A stretch of 64,000 bases of DNA, from assembly GCF_005222785.1 (NCBI RefSeq), contig NZ_STGH01000006.1:34488-98487 (forward strand), in the 5' to 3' direction. The translations under genes and the position numbers were made by a program. The DNA comes from Rhodobacter sp. SY28-1. GTDB taxonomy: Bacteria; Pseudomonadota; Alphaproteobacteria; Rhodobacterales; Rhodobacteraceae. The notes under the pieces are model-generated. The model saw nothing but the letters and a program-made list of their open reading frames with translations. It was not told the origin of the DNA and searched no databases. Below, in pieces: positions 43,240 to 52,101 of the stretch. Each line of letters opens with the position of its first letter. Position 1 is the stretch's first letter.

Positions 43240-44850
43240 ATGCCACTGTCCTACAGTCGAAAGCGCATGGCCGCACAGCCTCGGGTTGTCCCTGCCCCCG
43301 CGCTTCCGGATCGCGCGTTGGCCGAGGCGGGGATCGACCGCGCGAAGCTGATCGCTCTGCAGGACAAGCTGGTGGGTCGGATCGTCCTGCCCTCTTATCC
43401 CGACTATGCCGCCGACCGCCAGCTGTCGAACCCGCTGTTCCAAAGCGACCCGCAGTTGATTGTCTACTGCAAGACCGAAGCAGACGTGCAGGCCACCGTG
43501 CTTGCGGCGCGGGATATGGGGCTGAACATCCGCACACGGTCGGGCGGCCATTCGACGGCGGGGTTCTCTGCAGGTCCCGGGATCATCATCGACACCTCGG
43601 GCCTTCAGGGCTGCCATGTCGATACCTCCGACCCGGCCGCGCCCGTTGCGAAAGTGGGCCCGGGATGCGCCTTCGGGATGCTGAACGACACGCTCGACCT
43701 TTACAACCTGCACGTCCCGGGGGGCGGCTGCCCCGACGTCTGCCCCGCGGGCTACATGCAGGGCGGCGGCTACGGATTCACCTCGCGCATCTTCGGCATG
43801 AACTGCGACAACGTCCTGGCCGTGCGGATGGTGACGGCCGACGGCAAGGTCGTCGTCGCCGATGCCCAGACCAATTGGAAGCTCTACTGGGCCGTGCGCG
43901 GCGGCACCGGCAACAATTTCGGGATCCTGACCGAAATCACCTACAACCTGCACCGGATCGAGGCCAAGGACTCCGGCCTGCCCCTCATCTTCGGTTTCGC
44001 GATCCGCTGGCCGCTGGACACCCCGGCGGGCCGGGCAAAGGCGGTCGAGGCTCTGATGCTGATGCAAAGTGACTACATGGCCGGGCAAACAAACCCGCGG
44101 GTTGGCTACATGGTGGTGGGCTGCAACCAGGCCGACAAGCCCGACCTGTCCGATTCCAAGCCCTATCTCCTGCTCCGCGGCATGGCCGTGCCTCCACTCG
44201 ACCAGCCGGATGCCGATGTGCTGGCGCCCTTCCTCGCCACGGGGGGAGAGCTGCAATACGCGCTCTGGGACACCTACAACCGGCTGAACTACAAGCTTCT
44301 GGCCGAACCGTCGGACATCCCGCAGTTCCCGGCAGGCACGACGATGCCGTTCGAGGACAAGCACGCCCGCTATGTTGAAAAACCCCTGGCACCTGCGGAC
44401 TGGACCAGGCTTCTCGAACTCATCGCCAACGAGGCCCCCGGCGGCGACCAGTACTGCCTGGTGATCGAACCCTATGGCGGCCAGATCGCCAAGGCCACGC
44501 TGCAGGACAACGCCTTCATCCACCGCACACCCGCGATGGACATTGTGATGGACGGCTTCTGGTGGACCGACGACCAGCGCCCTGCGGTCGAGGCCTTCCT
44601 GCAGAAATTCGTCGACTTCATCCAGCCGTTCTGGAACGGCCACATCTACCAGAACTATCCGCATGTCGATCTTGCGGACTATCGCTGGAACTACTGGGGC
44701 GACGCCTTCCCGACCCTCCTGGAGGTCAAGCAGCACTGGGACAAGCATGGGGCTTTCCTGTTCCCGCAGGCGATCACACCCATTCCCACCGACACGACCG
44801 GCCTGACCGTATCGACAAAGCCGTCGATCTTCGGCTCCACAGGGGGCTGA
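43240..44850 (+). CDS. Berberine-bridge-type FAD-linked oxidase, probably bicovalent flavin
   Basis: 536 residues. The FAD-binding PCMH domain covers ~70-250 with RTRSGGHSTAGFS (His104) and PGGGCPDVCPAGYMQGGGYG (Cys164), the two residues that attach FAD in bicovalent oxidases. WAVRGGTGNNFGILTEITY and the C-terminal BBE segment (YQNYPHVDLADYRWNYWGDA) complete the family pattern. No signal peptide is evident. Such enzymes oxidise sugars, alkaloids or oligosaccharides with O2. The second Cys168 is unusual. It is 12 bases upstream of the cyclase-like regulator, which may control or sense its substrate. Confidence 0.88.
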   Translation: MPLSYSRKRMAAQPRVVPAPALPDRALAEAGIDRAKLIALQDKLVGRIVLPSYPDYAADRQLSNPLFQSDPQLIVYCKTEADVQATVLAARDMGLNIRTRSGGHSTAGFSAGPGIIIDTSGLQGCHVDTSDPAAPVAKVGPGCAFGMLNDTLDLYNLHVPGGGCPDVCPAGYMQGGGYGFTSRIFGMNCDNVLAVRMVTADGKVVVADAQTNWKLYWAVRGGTGNNFGILTEITYNLHRIEAKDSGLPLIFGFAIRWPLDTPAGRAKAVEALMLMQSDYMAGQTNPRVGYMVVGCNQADKPDLSDSKPYLLLRGMAVPPLDQPDADVLAPFLATGGELQYALWDTYNRLNYKLLAEPSDIPQFPAGTTMPFEDKHARYVEKPLAPADWTRLLELIANEAPGGDQYCLVIEPYGGQIAKATLQDNAFIHRTPAMDIVMDGFWWTDDQRPAVEAFLQKFVDFIQPFWNGHIYQNYPHVDLADYRWNYWGDAFPTLLEVKQHWDKHGAFLFPQAITPIPTDTTGLTVSTKPSIFGSTGG

Positions 44851-44862
44851 TGGCGTCGCGGG

Positions 44863-47800
44863 ATGACAGGCCAGGGGGAAAGCCGGTTTCAGGACCTGAA
44901 CGACTGGCTTGCCAGCCACGGTCTTGGGCACCTGCATCAGGCCCTGTCCGCTGCCGACGTCTCGACCGACCTGCTGGCTGACCTCTCCGACGAGGACTTC
45001 CGCGAGCTCGGCATCTCGCTTGGCGACCGCAAACGCCTGCGGCGGGCCCTGGGTGCGGCACCTATCGCCCCGTCCCCGCCCGAAAGCCTGGCGGAACGGC
45101 GGCACATGTCGATCATGTTCGTCGATCTGGTCGACTCCACCCGCATCTCGCGCGAGATCGACCCCGAAGAGATGGCCGAGCTTCTGCGCGCCTACCAGAA
45201 CGCCGTCGCGGGCGTGATTGCCCGCTTCAACGGCTATGTGGCCAAGTTCATGGGCGACGGGGTGCAGGCCTATTTCGGCTGGCCCATCGCGCGCGAAGAC
45301 GATGTCCAGCAGGCGATCCGCGCCGGGCTTGCCGCGGTCGAGGAGGTCGGCAAGCTGTCCGCCCGTGGCGTCGGCGCCATGGCCTGCCGGGTCGGCATCG
45401 CGACCGGCCTTGTGGTCGTCGGCGACATCGTCGGATCAGACGAGGCCCGTGAACGCACAGCGACGGGCGAAACCCCGAACCTTGCCGCCCGGCTGGAAAA
45501 GGCCGCCGGGCGCAACCGGGTGGCGATCAGCGACGCCACCGCTCGCCTGGTCGCAAACACCTTCCACCTGCAACAGCTTGGCGAGGCAAGCCTCAAGGGC
45601 TTCGACGATGCCGCAACCGCCTGGGAGGTCGTCGGCGAACGCGACCACGGCTCACGCTACGACGCCCGTTCCCGGGGGATCATCCGCCCGATCCTCGGCC
45701 GCGATGACGAGATTGCAACCCTCCTCGACTGCTGGACCCAGGTCCAGGCCGGGCGCGGCACCGCCGCCCTGATCGTGGCCGAAGCGGGGATCGGCAAGTC
45801 ACGTCTGGTCCGCGCTGTCCTCGACCGTCTGGCCGGGGTCCAGCTTCTGCCGATGCAGCTGCAATGCTCGCCGGTCTTTTCGGATCGGGCGCTCTGGCCC
45901 GTCGTCCAGTATCTGCGTCGGCTGCTTGACCCCGAGCACCTCGCCGGATTGACCGACCCGGACGCCCGGGCCGCCTACCTGTCGACCTGCTTTGGCGGCG
46001 CTGACGGCGGCGACGCCGAAACCGTGGCCCTCTTCGCCCAGCTCCTTGGCCTCGATGCCGGGCAAGAGCGTCTGCTTTCGACCCTCAGCGCCCAGCAGGT
46101 GCGTCAGCGCACGCTCGAAGCGCTGGTTGCCCGGTGGCGCGCAGTCTCGGCCGACCGGCCGATCTTCTTCGAGATCGAGGACATCCACTGGGCCGACCCC
46201 ACGACGCTGCAACTGGTCGAGATGATGCTCAAGGCCGCACCCGACTCGCGCAGCCTCACTGTCCTCACCTCGCGGCCCGCCACCACGCCACCGCTCACCC
46301 TGCCCGACGGCGCGGCCCGGATCGACCTGCGCCCCTTGGGATCCGAGGCAAGCCGACAGATCGCCGTCGGACTGTTCGACGCCGCCGGGATCGACGTCTC
46401 GACCCTGCCCGACAGCGTCTTCCAGGCCATCCTGTCGCGTAGCGACGGAAACCCGCTGTTCATCGAGGAACTGATCAAGGCGGTGATCGCAAGGCGCGCC
46501 CTGCACCAGGACGGCGACGCCGCCGACGAGGTCACGGTGCCCGAGACGCTGCAGGAAATGCTGATGGCGCGGCTTGACCACATGCGGGACGTCAAGGCCA
46601 TCGCGCAGACGGCAAGCTGCATCGGCCGCGAATTCGAACCCGGCCTCCTCGCGGCCATCGCCGACCGCCCGGAACCAGAACTGCAGCAAGCGCTCGCTCG
46701 GCTGGAATCGGCCGAACTGATCTTCCGGGGCCGCGACGCTTGGGTGTTCAAGCACGCCCTGATCCGCGACGCCGCCTATGACAGCCTTCTGCACAGCTCC
46801 CGGCGGACGATCCACGGCCGGATCGTGCAGCATCTTCAAGCCCGGGCCGAACCGCTGCCCGACCTCATCGCCCAGCACGCCGAACTTGCGGGCGCGATGG
46901 AAACGGCCATCGCGAACTACGAACAGGCCGGTGCCGACGCCACCCGCCGCTCGGCCAACGCCGAAGCGATCAGCGCCTATGGCAACGCCTTGCGCTGCGT
47001 CCGGACCCTGCCCGAAAGCCCGGCGCGCGACGCCGCTGAGCTCCGCTGTCTGATCGCGATGGGCGCCCCGATCATCGCCAGTCGCGGCAATGCCGCCGAA
47101 GCCGTGGGGCAGACCTATGCCCGGGCGCGCGATCTTTGCGAACGGATCGGCGCCCGCGCGCAGTTGTTCGACGCGCTGCGCGGACTGTGGAGCCACAACT
47201 ACGATCATGGAAAGTTCGACACCTGCCTGGAACTGACCGCAACTCTCATGAGCCTTGCCGACGAACTTGGTGGCGGTCTGGTCAAGTCGATTGCGCTGCG
47301 GGCGCATGGCTCGACCAACCTGTCGATGGACCGCTTCGCCGAGGCACAGCGCGCCTACGAAGGCTCGATCGAGATCGCCGACCGGATCGAATCACGACGC
47401 GGCATCGCGATCTACGGCGAGAACCCCGCGATTTCGGCGCGGATCATGCTGGCACAGGTCTTCGCCTTCGCGGGCAGGCTTGCAAGCGCCTGGGACGTCT
47501 CGCAAAAGGCAGGCGAGCTCGCACGCAGTGGCGATCCCCCGATCTCGGTGGCGCAATCCGAAGCCATCCGCTCGATCATCGCCTTCATGCGCCGCGACTA
47601 CACCAACAGCCTGCAAGCGGCGGAAGAGGAAGCCTCGGTTACGCACGAACACGGCTTTGTCCGCTGGCACGCACACAGCAAGCTGATGACTGGCATCGGC
47701 CGCGTCTTCACCCTCAATGACATGGACAGTCTCGACGTTGCAAAGACCGGGATCGACGACTGGAAGGCGACCGGCGCCACGCTCTACGTCCCGACCTTCT

Positions 47801-48243
47801 CGGCCTACCTTGCCGACTGCGCGATGCACTTCGGAAGGACGGACCTGGCACGGCTCGTCGTCGATGACGGGATCGCCCATGCCATGATGAACCGCGAATA
47901 TCTGGTCCTGTCCGAACTCCAGCGCCTCGATGCCCTGATTCATGAACAGACCGGCGCGCCGGACGAGGCCCTGGCCCGGCTGGAGACCTCCATTGCCACG
48001 TCGCGCCGTCAGGGCGCCTGGCTGTTCCACCTGCGCGCCTGCACCGACCGGGTCCGGATCCTGACCGACCAGGCCCAGTTGCAGACCGGGGCCCTCGAAG
48101 CCCTGCGCAACGCTCTCGATCAGGTCACAGAGTTCCGTACCGGCCCCGACTGGCTGCGCGGGCAGGACATCCTGGAACAGGCGATCACACGCCTCGCCCC
48201 TCTGCCCGGCTTCCCGGGCACGCTCACCGCCGGGGCATCTTGA
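44863..48243 (+). CDS. SAM domain / class III adenylate cyclase / AAA ATPase / TPR protein
   Basis: 1126 residues. Residues ~8-65 are a SAM-type domain (LNDWLASHGLGHLHQALSAA, LSDEDFRELGISLGDRKRLR). The cyclase domain (~80-260) keeps metal Asp88 (MFVDLVDS) and Asp132 (AKFMGDG), Lys128, and TATGETPNLAARLE with transition-state Asn and Arg, so it should be active. An AAA/NB-ARC-like ATPase follows: Walker A AEAGIGKSRL (Lys312), Walker B FFEIEDIHWAD. The last ~450 residues are TPR-like helices. It probably makes cAMP in response to a partner or ligand. A Crp/Fnr gene is next. Confidence 0.93.
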   Translation: MTGQGESRFQDLNDWLASHGLGHLHQALSAADVSTDLLADLSDEDFRELGISLGDRKRLRRALGAAPIAPSPPESLAERRHMSIMFVDLVDSTRISREIDPEEMAELLRAYQNAVAGVIARFNGYVAKFMGDGVQAYFGWPIAREDDVQQAIRAGLAAVEEVGKLSARGVGAMACRVGIATGLVVVGDIVGSDEARERTATGETPNLAARLEKAAGRNRVAISDATARLVANTFHLQQLGEASLKGFDDAATAWEVVGERDHGSRYDARSRGIIRPILGRDDEIATLLDCWTQVQAGRGTAALIVAEAGIGKSRLVRAVLDRLAGVQLLPMQLQCSPVFSDRALWPVVQYLRRLLDPEHLAGLTDPDARAAYLSTCFGGADGGDAETVALFAQLLGLDAGQERLLSTLSAQQVRQRTLEALVARWRAVSADRPIFFEIEDIHWADPTTLQLVEMMLKAAPDSRSLTVLTSRPATTPPLTLPDGAARIDLRPLGSEASRQIAVGLFDAAGIDVSTLPDSVFQAILSRSDGNPLFIEELIKAVIARRALHQDGDAADEVTVPETLQEMLMARLDHMRDVKAIAQTASCIGREFEPGLLAAIADRPEPELQQALARLESAELIFRGRDAWVFKHALIRDAAYDSLLHSSRRTIHGRIVQHLQARAEPLPDLIAQHAELAGAMETAIANYEQAGADATRRSANAEAISAYGNALRCVRTLPESPARDAAELRCLIAMGAPIIASRGNAAEAVGQTYARARDLCERIGARAQLFDALRGLWSHNYDHGKFDTCLELTATLMSLADELGGGLVKSIALRAHGSTNLSMDRFAEAQRAYEGSIEIADRIESRRGIAIYGENPAISARIMLAQVFAFAGRLASAWDVSQKAGELARSGDPPISVAQSEAIRSIIAFMRRDYTNSLQAAEEEASVTHEHGFVRWHAHSKLMTGIGRVFTLNDMDSLDVAKTGIDDWKATGATLYVPTFSAYLADCAMHFGRTDLARLVVDDGIAHAMMNREYLVLSELQRLDALIHEQTGAPDEALARLETSIATSRRQGAWLFHLRACTDRVRILTDQAQLQTGALEALRNALDQVTEFRTGPDWLRGQDILEQAITRLAPLPGFPGTLTAGAS

Positions 48244-48331
48244 TGCCGCGGCGAGGAGGGTGGGATCACGGAAACGCGACAGCCGGCCGGTTGGCCTTCC
48301 CGTCGGCCCCGTCCCAGACCAATGGTGATCC

Positions 48332-49048
48332 ATGACGCAGCCCTCGACCATTCCCCCTCTCGCCCCCCGGGATCTGGCGGTCTGGCGCTCCTTTCCCATC
48401 TTCGCCGCCGCCGATCCCGAGACCCTCGCCGAACTCGCCACCCGCGCCACGCGCCGCCATTTTCCCGCCGGGCAGACCCTGTTCCGCAAGGGCGACCCCG
48501 GCAACACGCTCCTCGCCCTGACCGATGGCCGGATCAAGATGTCGATCCTGTCGGGCGGCGGGCGCGAACTGCTGATCCGCGTCGCCGAACCGGGCGATCT
48601 GGTGGGCGAGATCGCCTGTCTGGACGGGGGCGAGCGCAGCACCGACGCCACCGCGATGACCGAAGTCGACGCGCTGGTCATCCGGCGCGAGGATCTGCGC
48701 GACGTCGCCGCGCGACATCCCGACCTGCACGAGGCCGCCATCGCGCATCTGGCAGGTCTCTTGCGCAGCACGAACGACCGGCTTGAAGCGGTCGCCCTGC
48801 ATCCGGTCGAAGTGCGCGTCGCGCGTTTCCTGCTGTTCACCCTGCACAGCCTGCATGGCCCCGATCCGGGCAACAGCGCCACCCTGACCCCGAATCTGAG
48901 CCAGACCGACATCGGACTGATGATCGGGGCGACCCGGTCCAAGGTGAACCGTGTCCTGCAGGACTTCCGGGAACGCCGGATTCTCGAACAGGACGGCCCC
49001 GTCTGGCGCTGCGACGTCGCCGCCCTTCGCGCGCTGGTCGAAGAATAG
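48332..49048 (+). CDS. Crp/Fnr-family transcriptional regulator
   Basis: 238 residues. The N-terminal cyclic-nucleotide-binding fold (FPAGQTLFRKGDPGNTLLAL) has a phosphate-binding cassette GEIACLDGGERSTDAT with the Arg-Ser pair needed for cAMP. No Fnr cysteine cluster is seen. The C-terminal winged helix reads LSQTDIGLMIGATRSKVNRV. Placed 88 bases after the adenylate cyclase gene, it is a good candidate for the cAMP receptor of that signal. Confidence 0.92.
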   Translation: MTQPSTIPPLAPRDLAVWRSFPIFAAADPETLAELATRATRRHFPAGQTLFRKGDPGNTLLALTDGRIKMSILSGGGRELLIRVAEPGDLVGEIACLDGGERSTDATAMTEVDALVIRREDLRDVAARHPDLHEAAIAHLAGLLRSTNDRLEAVALHPVEVRVARFLLFTLHSLHGPDPGNSATLTPNLSQTDIGLMIGATRSKVNRVLQDFRERRILEQDGPVWRCDVAALRALVEE

Positions 49049-49158
49049 CCACCCCGGATCAGGGTGTGCTCTGCGACACATCCGGAACGCAGCGCATCGG
49101 TCATATTGGGTTCATCAGATCGGCGGCCCGGCCACCGACGAACTCAAGGAGACGAACC

Positions 49159-49572
49159 ATGACCTCTCTGCCGATCGTCACGCTGTACCAGGCCTTCGTC
49201 GAAACCTCCGCCTCGACCGAAGGCACCGCCCAGACCGAAGACGAGCTGTTCCGCGCCCGGGCCCGCGCCCTGCGCCAGCGGCACAAGCGCCGGCTGACCG
49301 CCTGGCTGAAATCGCCGATCCCGGCCCCCGTGCTGGCACGCGCCGCAGCCTACCAGTCGGCCCGCGACCTTCAGGCCCAGATCAGCCGCCTGGAAAGCCT
49401 TTCCCCCCACCTCCTCGACGATATCGGCGTCGAGAAAGAGGATGCCGCAGATTACATCGTGTACACCGACGACCTTGAGGCCATCCGCGCCTGGCGGCTG
49501 GCCAACTCCCCCCTCCTGCCCGCACGTCCGCCGATTCCCCTCCGGCAGACCCCTGCACTCGCGGCAGGATAA
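49159..49572 (+). CDS. Small DUF1127-like protein
   Basis: 137 residues from the ATG at 49159 (CAAGGAG upstream). The N-terminal half is charged (ARALRQRHKRRLTAWLKS). Near residue 87 LESLSPHLLDDIGVEKEDA resembles the DUF1127 core (L-hydrophobic-x-D-I-G), small proteins linked in Rhodobacterales to RNA or phosphate regulation. The rest is Pro-rich. A strong terminator follows at once, so this gene ends the Crp transcription unit or forms its own. Confidence 0.65.
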   Translation: MTSLPIVTLYQAFVETSASTEGTAQTEDELFRARARALRQRHKRRLTAWLKSPIPAPVLARAAAYQSARDLQAQISRLESLSPHLLDDIGVEKEDAADYIVYTDDLEAIRAWRLANSPLLPARPPIPLRQTPALAAG

Positions 49573-49573
49573 G

Positions 49574-49640
49574 CCGGACAGCAGCGGGTGTCCGCGGCTC
49601 CTCATTAAGGACCCTCGGCACCCGCTGCTGTCCGGTTTTC
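49574..49640 (+). terminator. Rho-independent terminator
   Basis: Perfect 17-bp stem (49574-49590 with 49619-49635), 28-base loop, then TTTT. It begins one base after the stop codon of the DUF1127-like gene. Confidence 0.85.
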
Positions 49641-49661
49641 ATCTCTTGCGATCCGCCCAGC

Positions 49662-49685
49662 CAGCGCCCGCGTCAGCGGGCGCTG
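49662..49685 (-). terminator. GC-rich hairpin behind the aminotransferase gene
   Basis: Perfect 10-bp stem CAGCGCCCGC/GCGGGCGCTG with a 4-base loop, 54 bases past the stop of the minus-strand aminotransferase. No T tract, so it is a weak or Rho-assisted terminator at best. Confidence 0.4.
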
Positions 49686-49739
49686 CACAGCTTTGGTCAG
49701 GGGCCGCTTCACCGCACCCCCAACCCGCGTGGGCAGTCC

Positions 49740-51134
49740 TCAGGCCTCGACCCAGAGGCCTTCGTCCTTGACGATTTTGTAGGCCTCGTCCAGCGACGTC
49801 TTCGCGCGCTCGATCAGCACGTCGATCTCGGCCGGAGTAATGACCAGCGGCGGGGCGATGATCATCCGGTCGCCGACATGCCGCATGATCAGGTTGTTGG
49901 CAAAGCACCGCTCGCGCGTCTTGAAGCCGACTGTCCCGGCCTCGCTGGCAAACTTCCCCCGCTTCGCCTTGTTCGGGGTCAGCGCGATGGACCCCATCAG
50001 GCCGACCAGCTTCGCCTCGCCCACCATCGGATGGTCGGCCAGCTTCTCCCAGCGTTCTCGCAGATAGGGAGAGGCCACGTCCCGCACATGTTCGACGATA
50101 TGCTCGTCCTGCATGATCCGCAGGTTCTCCAGCGCCACAGCCGCCGCAACCGGATGACCCGAATAGGTGTAGCCGTGGAAGAACTCCCCAGCCCCACCGA
50201 CAACTTCGGCCACCTCGTCACAGACGATGGACCCGCCGATCGGCTGATAGCCCGAGGACAGGCCCTTCGCGATGGTCATGATATGCGGCTTGATGCCAAA
50301 GGTCTCGGACCCGAACCAGTTCCCGGTGCGGCCAAAGCCGGTGATGACCTCGTCGGCGATCAAGAGGATGCCATACTTGTCGCAGATGCGCTGGATTTCC
50401 GGCCAGTAGGTTTTCGGCGGAATGATCACGCCCCCCGCGCCCTGCACCGGTTCACCGATGAAGGCCGCCACGTTGTCGGGCCCCAGTTCCAGGATCTTCG
50501 CTTCCAGCTGCCGCGCCCGGGCCAGGCCGAATTCGTCCTCGGACATGTCCCCGCCCTCGCCCCACCAGTAGGGCTGGTCGATATGCTCGATCCCGTCGAT
50601 CTTGCCGCCATGCGCATGGATCGGCTTCATGCCCCCCAAGCTGCCGCCGCCCATCGTCGAGCCGTGATACCCATTCCACCGCGCGATAATCGTCTTGCGC
50701 CAGGGCATCCCCTTCACGTCCCAATACCGCCGCACCAGACGGATGTTGGTATCGTTCGCTTCCGACCCAGACCCCGCGAAGAAGACGTGGTTCAGGTCAC
50801 CGGGGGCCAGCTTCGCGATCTCCGCCGCCAGCGCGATGGCCGGCACATGGGTCGTCTGGAAGAAGGTGTTGTAATAGGCCAGTTCCTCCATCTGCCGCGC
50901 CGCGACCTGGGCCAGTTCCTTCCGGCCATAGCCGATGTTCACACACCAAAGCCCCGCCATCCCGTCGATGATCCGGTTGCCCTCGCTGTCGGTCAGCCAG
51001 ACGCCCTCACCCCGGGTGATGACCCGCGCGCCCTTGGCCGCCAGCCCTGCCTTGTCGGTAAAGGGATGGAAATGGTGCGCCGCGTCCAGGCGCTGCAGCT
51101 CGGCGGTTGGCAGGTGGTTGGTGATCATGTTCAT
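49740..51134 (-). CDS. Class III aminotransferase (omega-transaminase type)
   Basis: 464 residues. PLP-enzyme motifs in order: FHPFTDKAGLAAKGARVI, GLWCVNIGYGRKELAQVAAR, VFFAGSGSEANDTNIRLVRR, NGYHGSTMGGGSLGG, ILLIADEVITGFGRTG (PLP Asp) and IAKGLSSGYQPIGG with the Schiff-base Lys. The pattern is close to putrescine/beta-alanine:pyruvate aminotransferases. It moves an amino group from an omega-amino donor, likely a polyamine or amino acid, to pyruvate. A GntR regulator upstream shares its operator motif. Confidence 0.9.
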   Translation of the reverse strand: MNMITNHLPTAELQRLDAAHHFHPFTDKAGLAAKGARVITRGEGVWLTDSEGNRIIDGMAGLWCVNIGYGRKELAQVAARQMEELAYYNTFFQTTHVPAIALAAEIAKLAPGDLNHVFFAGSGSEANDTNIRLVRRYWDVKGMPWRKTIIARWNGYHGSTMGGGSLGGMKPIHAHGGKIDGIEHIDQPYWWGEGGDMSEDEFGLARARQLEAKILELGPDNVAAFIGEPVQGAGGVIIPPKTYWPEIQRICDKYGILLIADEVITGFGRTGNWFGSETFGIKPHIMTIAKGLSSGYQPIGGSIVCDEVAEVVGGAGEFFHGYTYSGHPVAAAVALENLRIMQDEHIVEHVRDVASPYLRERWEKLADHPMVGEAKLVGLMGSIALTPNKAKRGKFASEAGTVGFKTRERCFANNLIMRHVGDRMIIAPPLVITPAEIDVLIERAKTSLDEAYKIVKDEGLWVEA

Positions 51135-51188
51135 CGGCGTACCCTCACGGAATCGGCAGGGCCGCGTGCCCCGTCTGGCTCACAGGAT

Positions 51189-51228
51189 ATGATCAAACGC
51201 GCCGCCGTTCAAGAAATTTGATCAAATT
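51189..51228. promoter_or_regulatory. Candidate GntR operators upstream of the aminotransferase
   Basis: ATGATCAAA (51189-51197) and a perfect 14-bp palindrome AATTTGATCAAATT (51215-51228) lie 55-94 bases before the aminotransferase start. The same core TGATCA occurs twice upstream of the neighbouring GntR gene. Confidence 0.6.
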
Positions 51229-51363
51229 ATTTCCCAGCCCGCTCTCTTGCTCTTTTTCCAAATACTCCGGGGGTTTGGAGGCAGCGCCCCAATCACCCGA
51301 GGAGGAGGCGAAGCCCGACGACGAGACAAAAGCCTCGCGCGTCAGCGCTCAATTCGAAAACCG

Positions 51364-52020
51364 TCAGTGGCCTTCGGCCAAGGCCTGCCGGACGTGATCC
51401 ACACCCTGCTGGATGTCCTCTTCGATGGCCCGCGCCAGCGCCTTGGCATCCCCTGCCCGCATTGCCGCCAGCGCCTCGCGGTGCAGGTCGGGTGCCGCCT
51501 CGCGCCCATATCGGTCGATCACCGCCCGCAAGCTTGGCCCCGCCCGCAGCCAAAGGGACCGGGCGAGGTCCAGAAGGACCGGGGCCTCCGCCGCCTCGTA
51601 CAGCGCAAAGTGAAACGCATGGTTTGCCGCCAGATAATCCGGCAGGTTCCCCGCCTCGATGGCTCGGTTCACCGCCCCGTCGATCGCCTCCAGCCGGTCG
51701 ATCTGCGTCGCCGTCAGCTTCGGCGCGGCCAGTTCCGCCAGCTTCGGCTCGATCGCAAGGCGCGCAAAGGCCACCTGCTCCAGAAGGTCCGCCGACAGCT
51801 CCGGCACCGCCACCCGGCGGTTCCCCTGCGGCAACAACGCCCCTTCCGCCGTCAGCCGCCGGATCGCCTCGCGCACCGGGGTCATGCCCGCGCCCAGATC
51901 GGCGATCAGACCCTGGATCGTGACCGGAGCTCCCGGCGCCAGATGCCCGAACAGGATCATGTCGCGCAGGCGCGCGTAGGTGACCTCGTGGCTGGGGATC
52001 TTGCGGCTGTCGGCGTCCAT
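51364..52020 (-). CDS. GntR-family transcriptional regulator, FCD domain
   Basis: 218 residues. Winged helix: EVTYARLRDMILFGHLAPGA, GLIADLGAGMTPVREAIRRL. FCD effector domain: QVAFARLAIEPKLAELAAPK, YLAANHAFHFALYEAAEAPV. It lies directly upstream of the aminotransferase on the same strand, 229 bases away with its own operators between. Likely an autoregulated repressor of amine or amino acid use. Confidence 0.9.
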   Translation of the reverse strand: MDADSRKIPSHEVTYARLRDMILFGHLAPGAPVTIQGLIADLGAGMTPVREAIRRLTAEGALLPQGNRRVAVPELSADLLEQVAFARLAIEPKLAELAAPKLTATQIDRLEAIDGAVNRAIEAGNLPDYLAANHAFHFALYEAAEAPVLLDLARSLWLRAGPSLRAVIDRYGREAAPDLHREALAAMRAGDAKALARAIEEDIQQGVDHVRQALAEGH

Positions 52021-52075
52021 CGGGGCTCCCTTCGGCTAAAGCCCTTTATGACGGCATCTCTCCGGCAATCAAGAG

Positions 52076-52099
52076 TTGATCAAATCCGTCTGATCAAAT
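52076..52099. promoter_or_regulatory. Candidate GntR operators upstream of the GntR gene
   Basis: TTGATCAAAT (52076-52085) and TGATCAAAT (52091-52099), centres 14 bases apart, in the gap just upstream of the minus-strand GntR start. They match the aminotransferase upstream sites, suggesting autoregulation. Confidence 0.6.
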
Positions 52100-52101
52100 C
52101 C

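Noticed and set aside
43216..47307. Long minus-strand frames of 629 and 502 codons
   Set aside because: Antisense to the flavoprotein and cyclase genes, both with intact active-site motifs.
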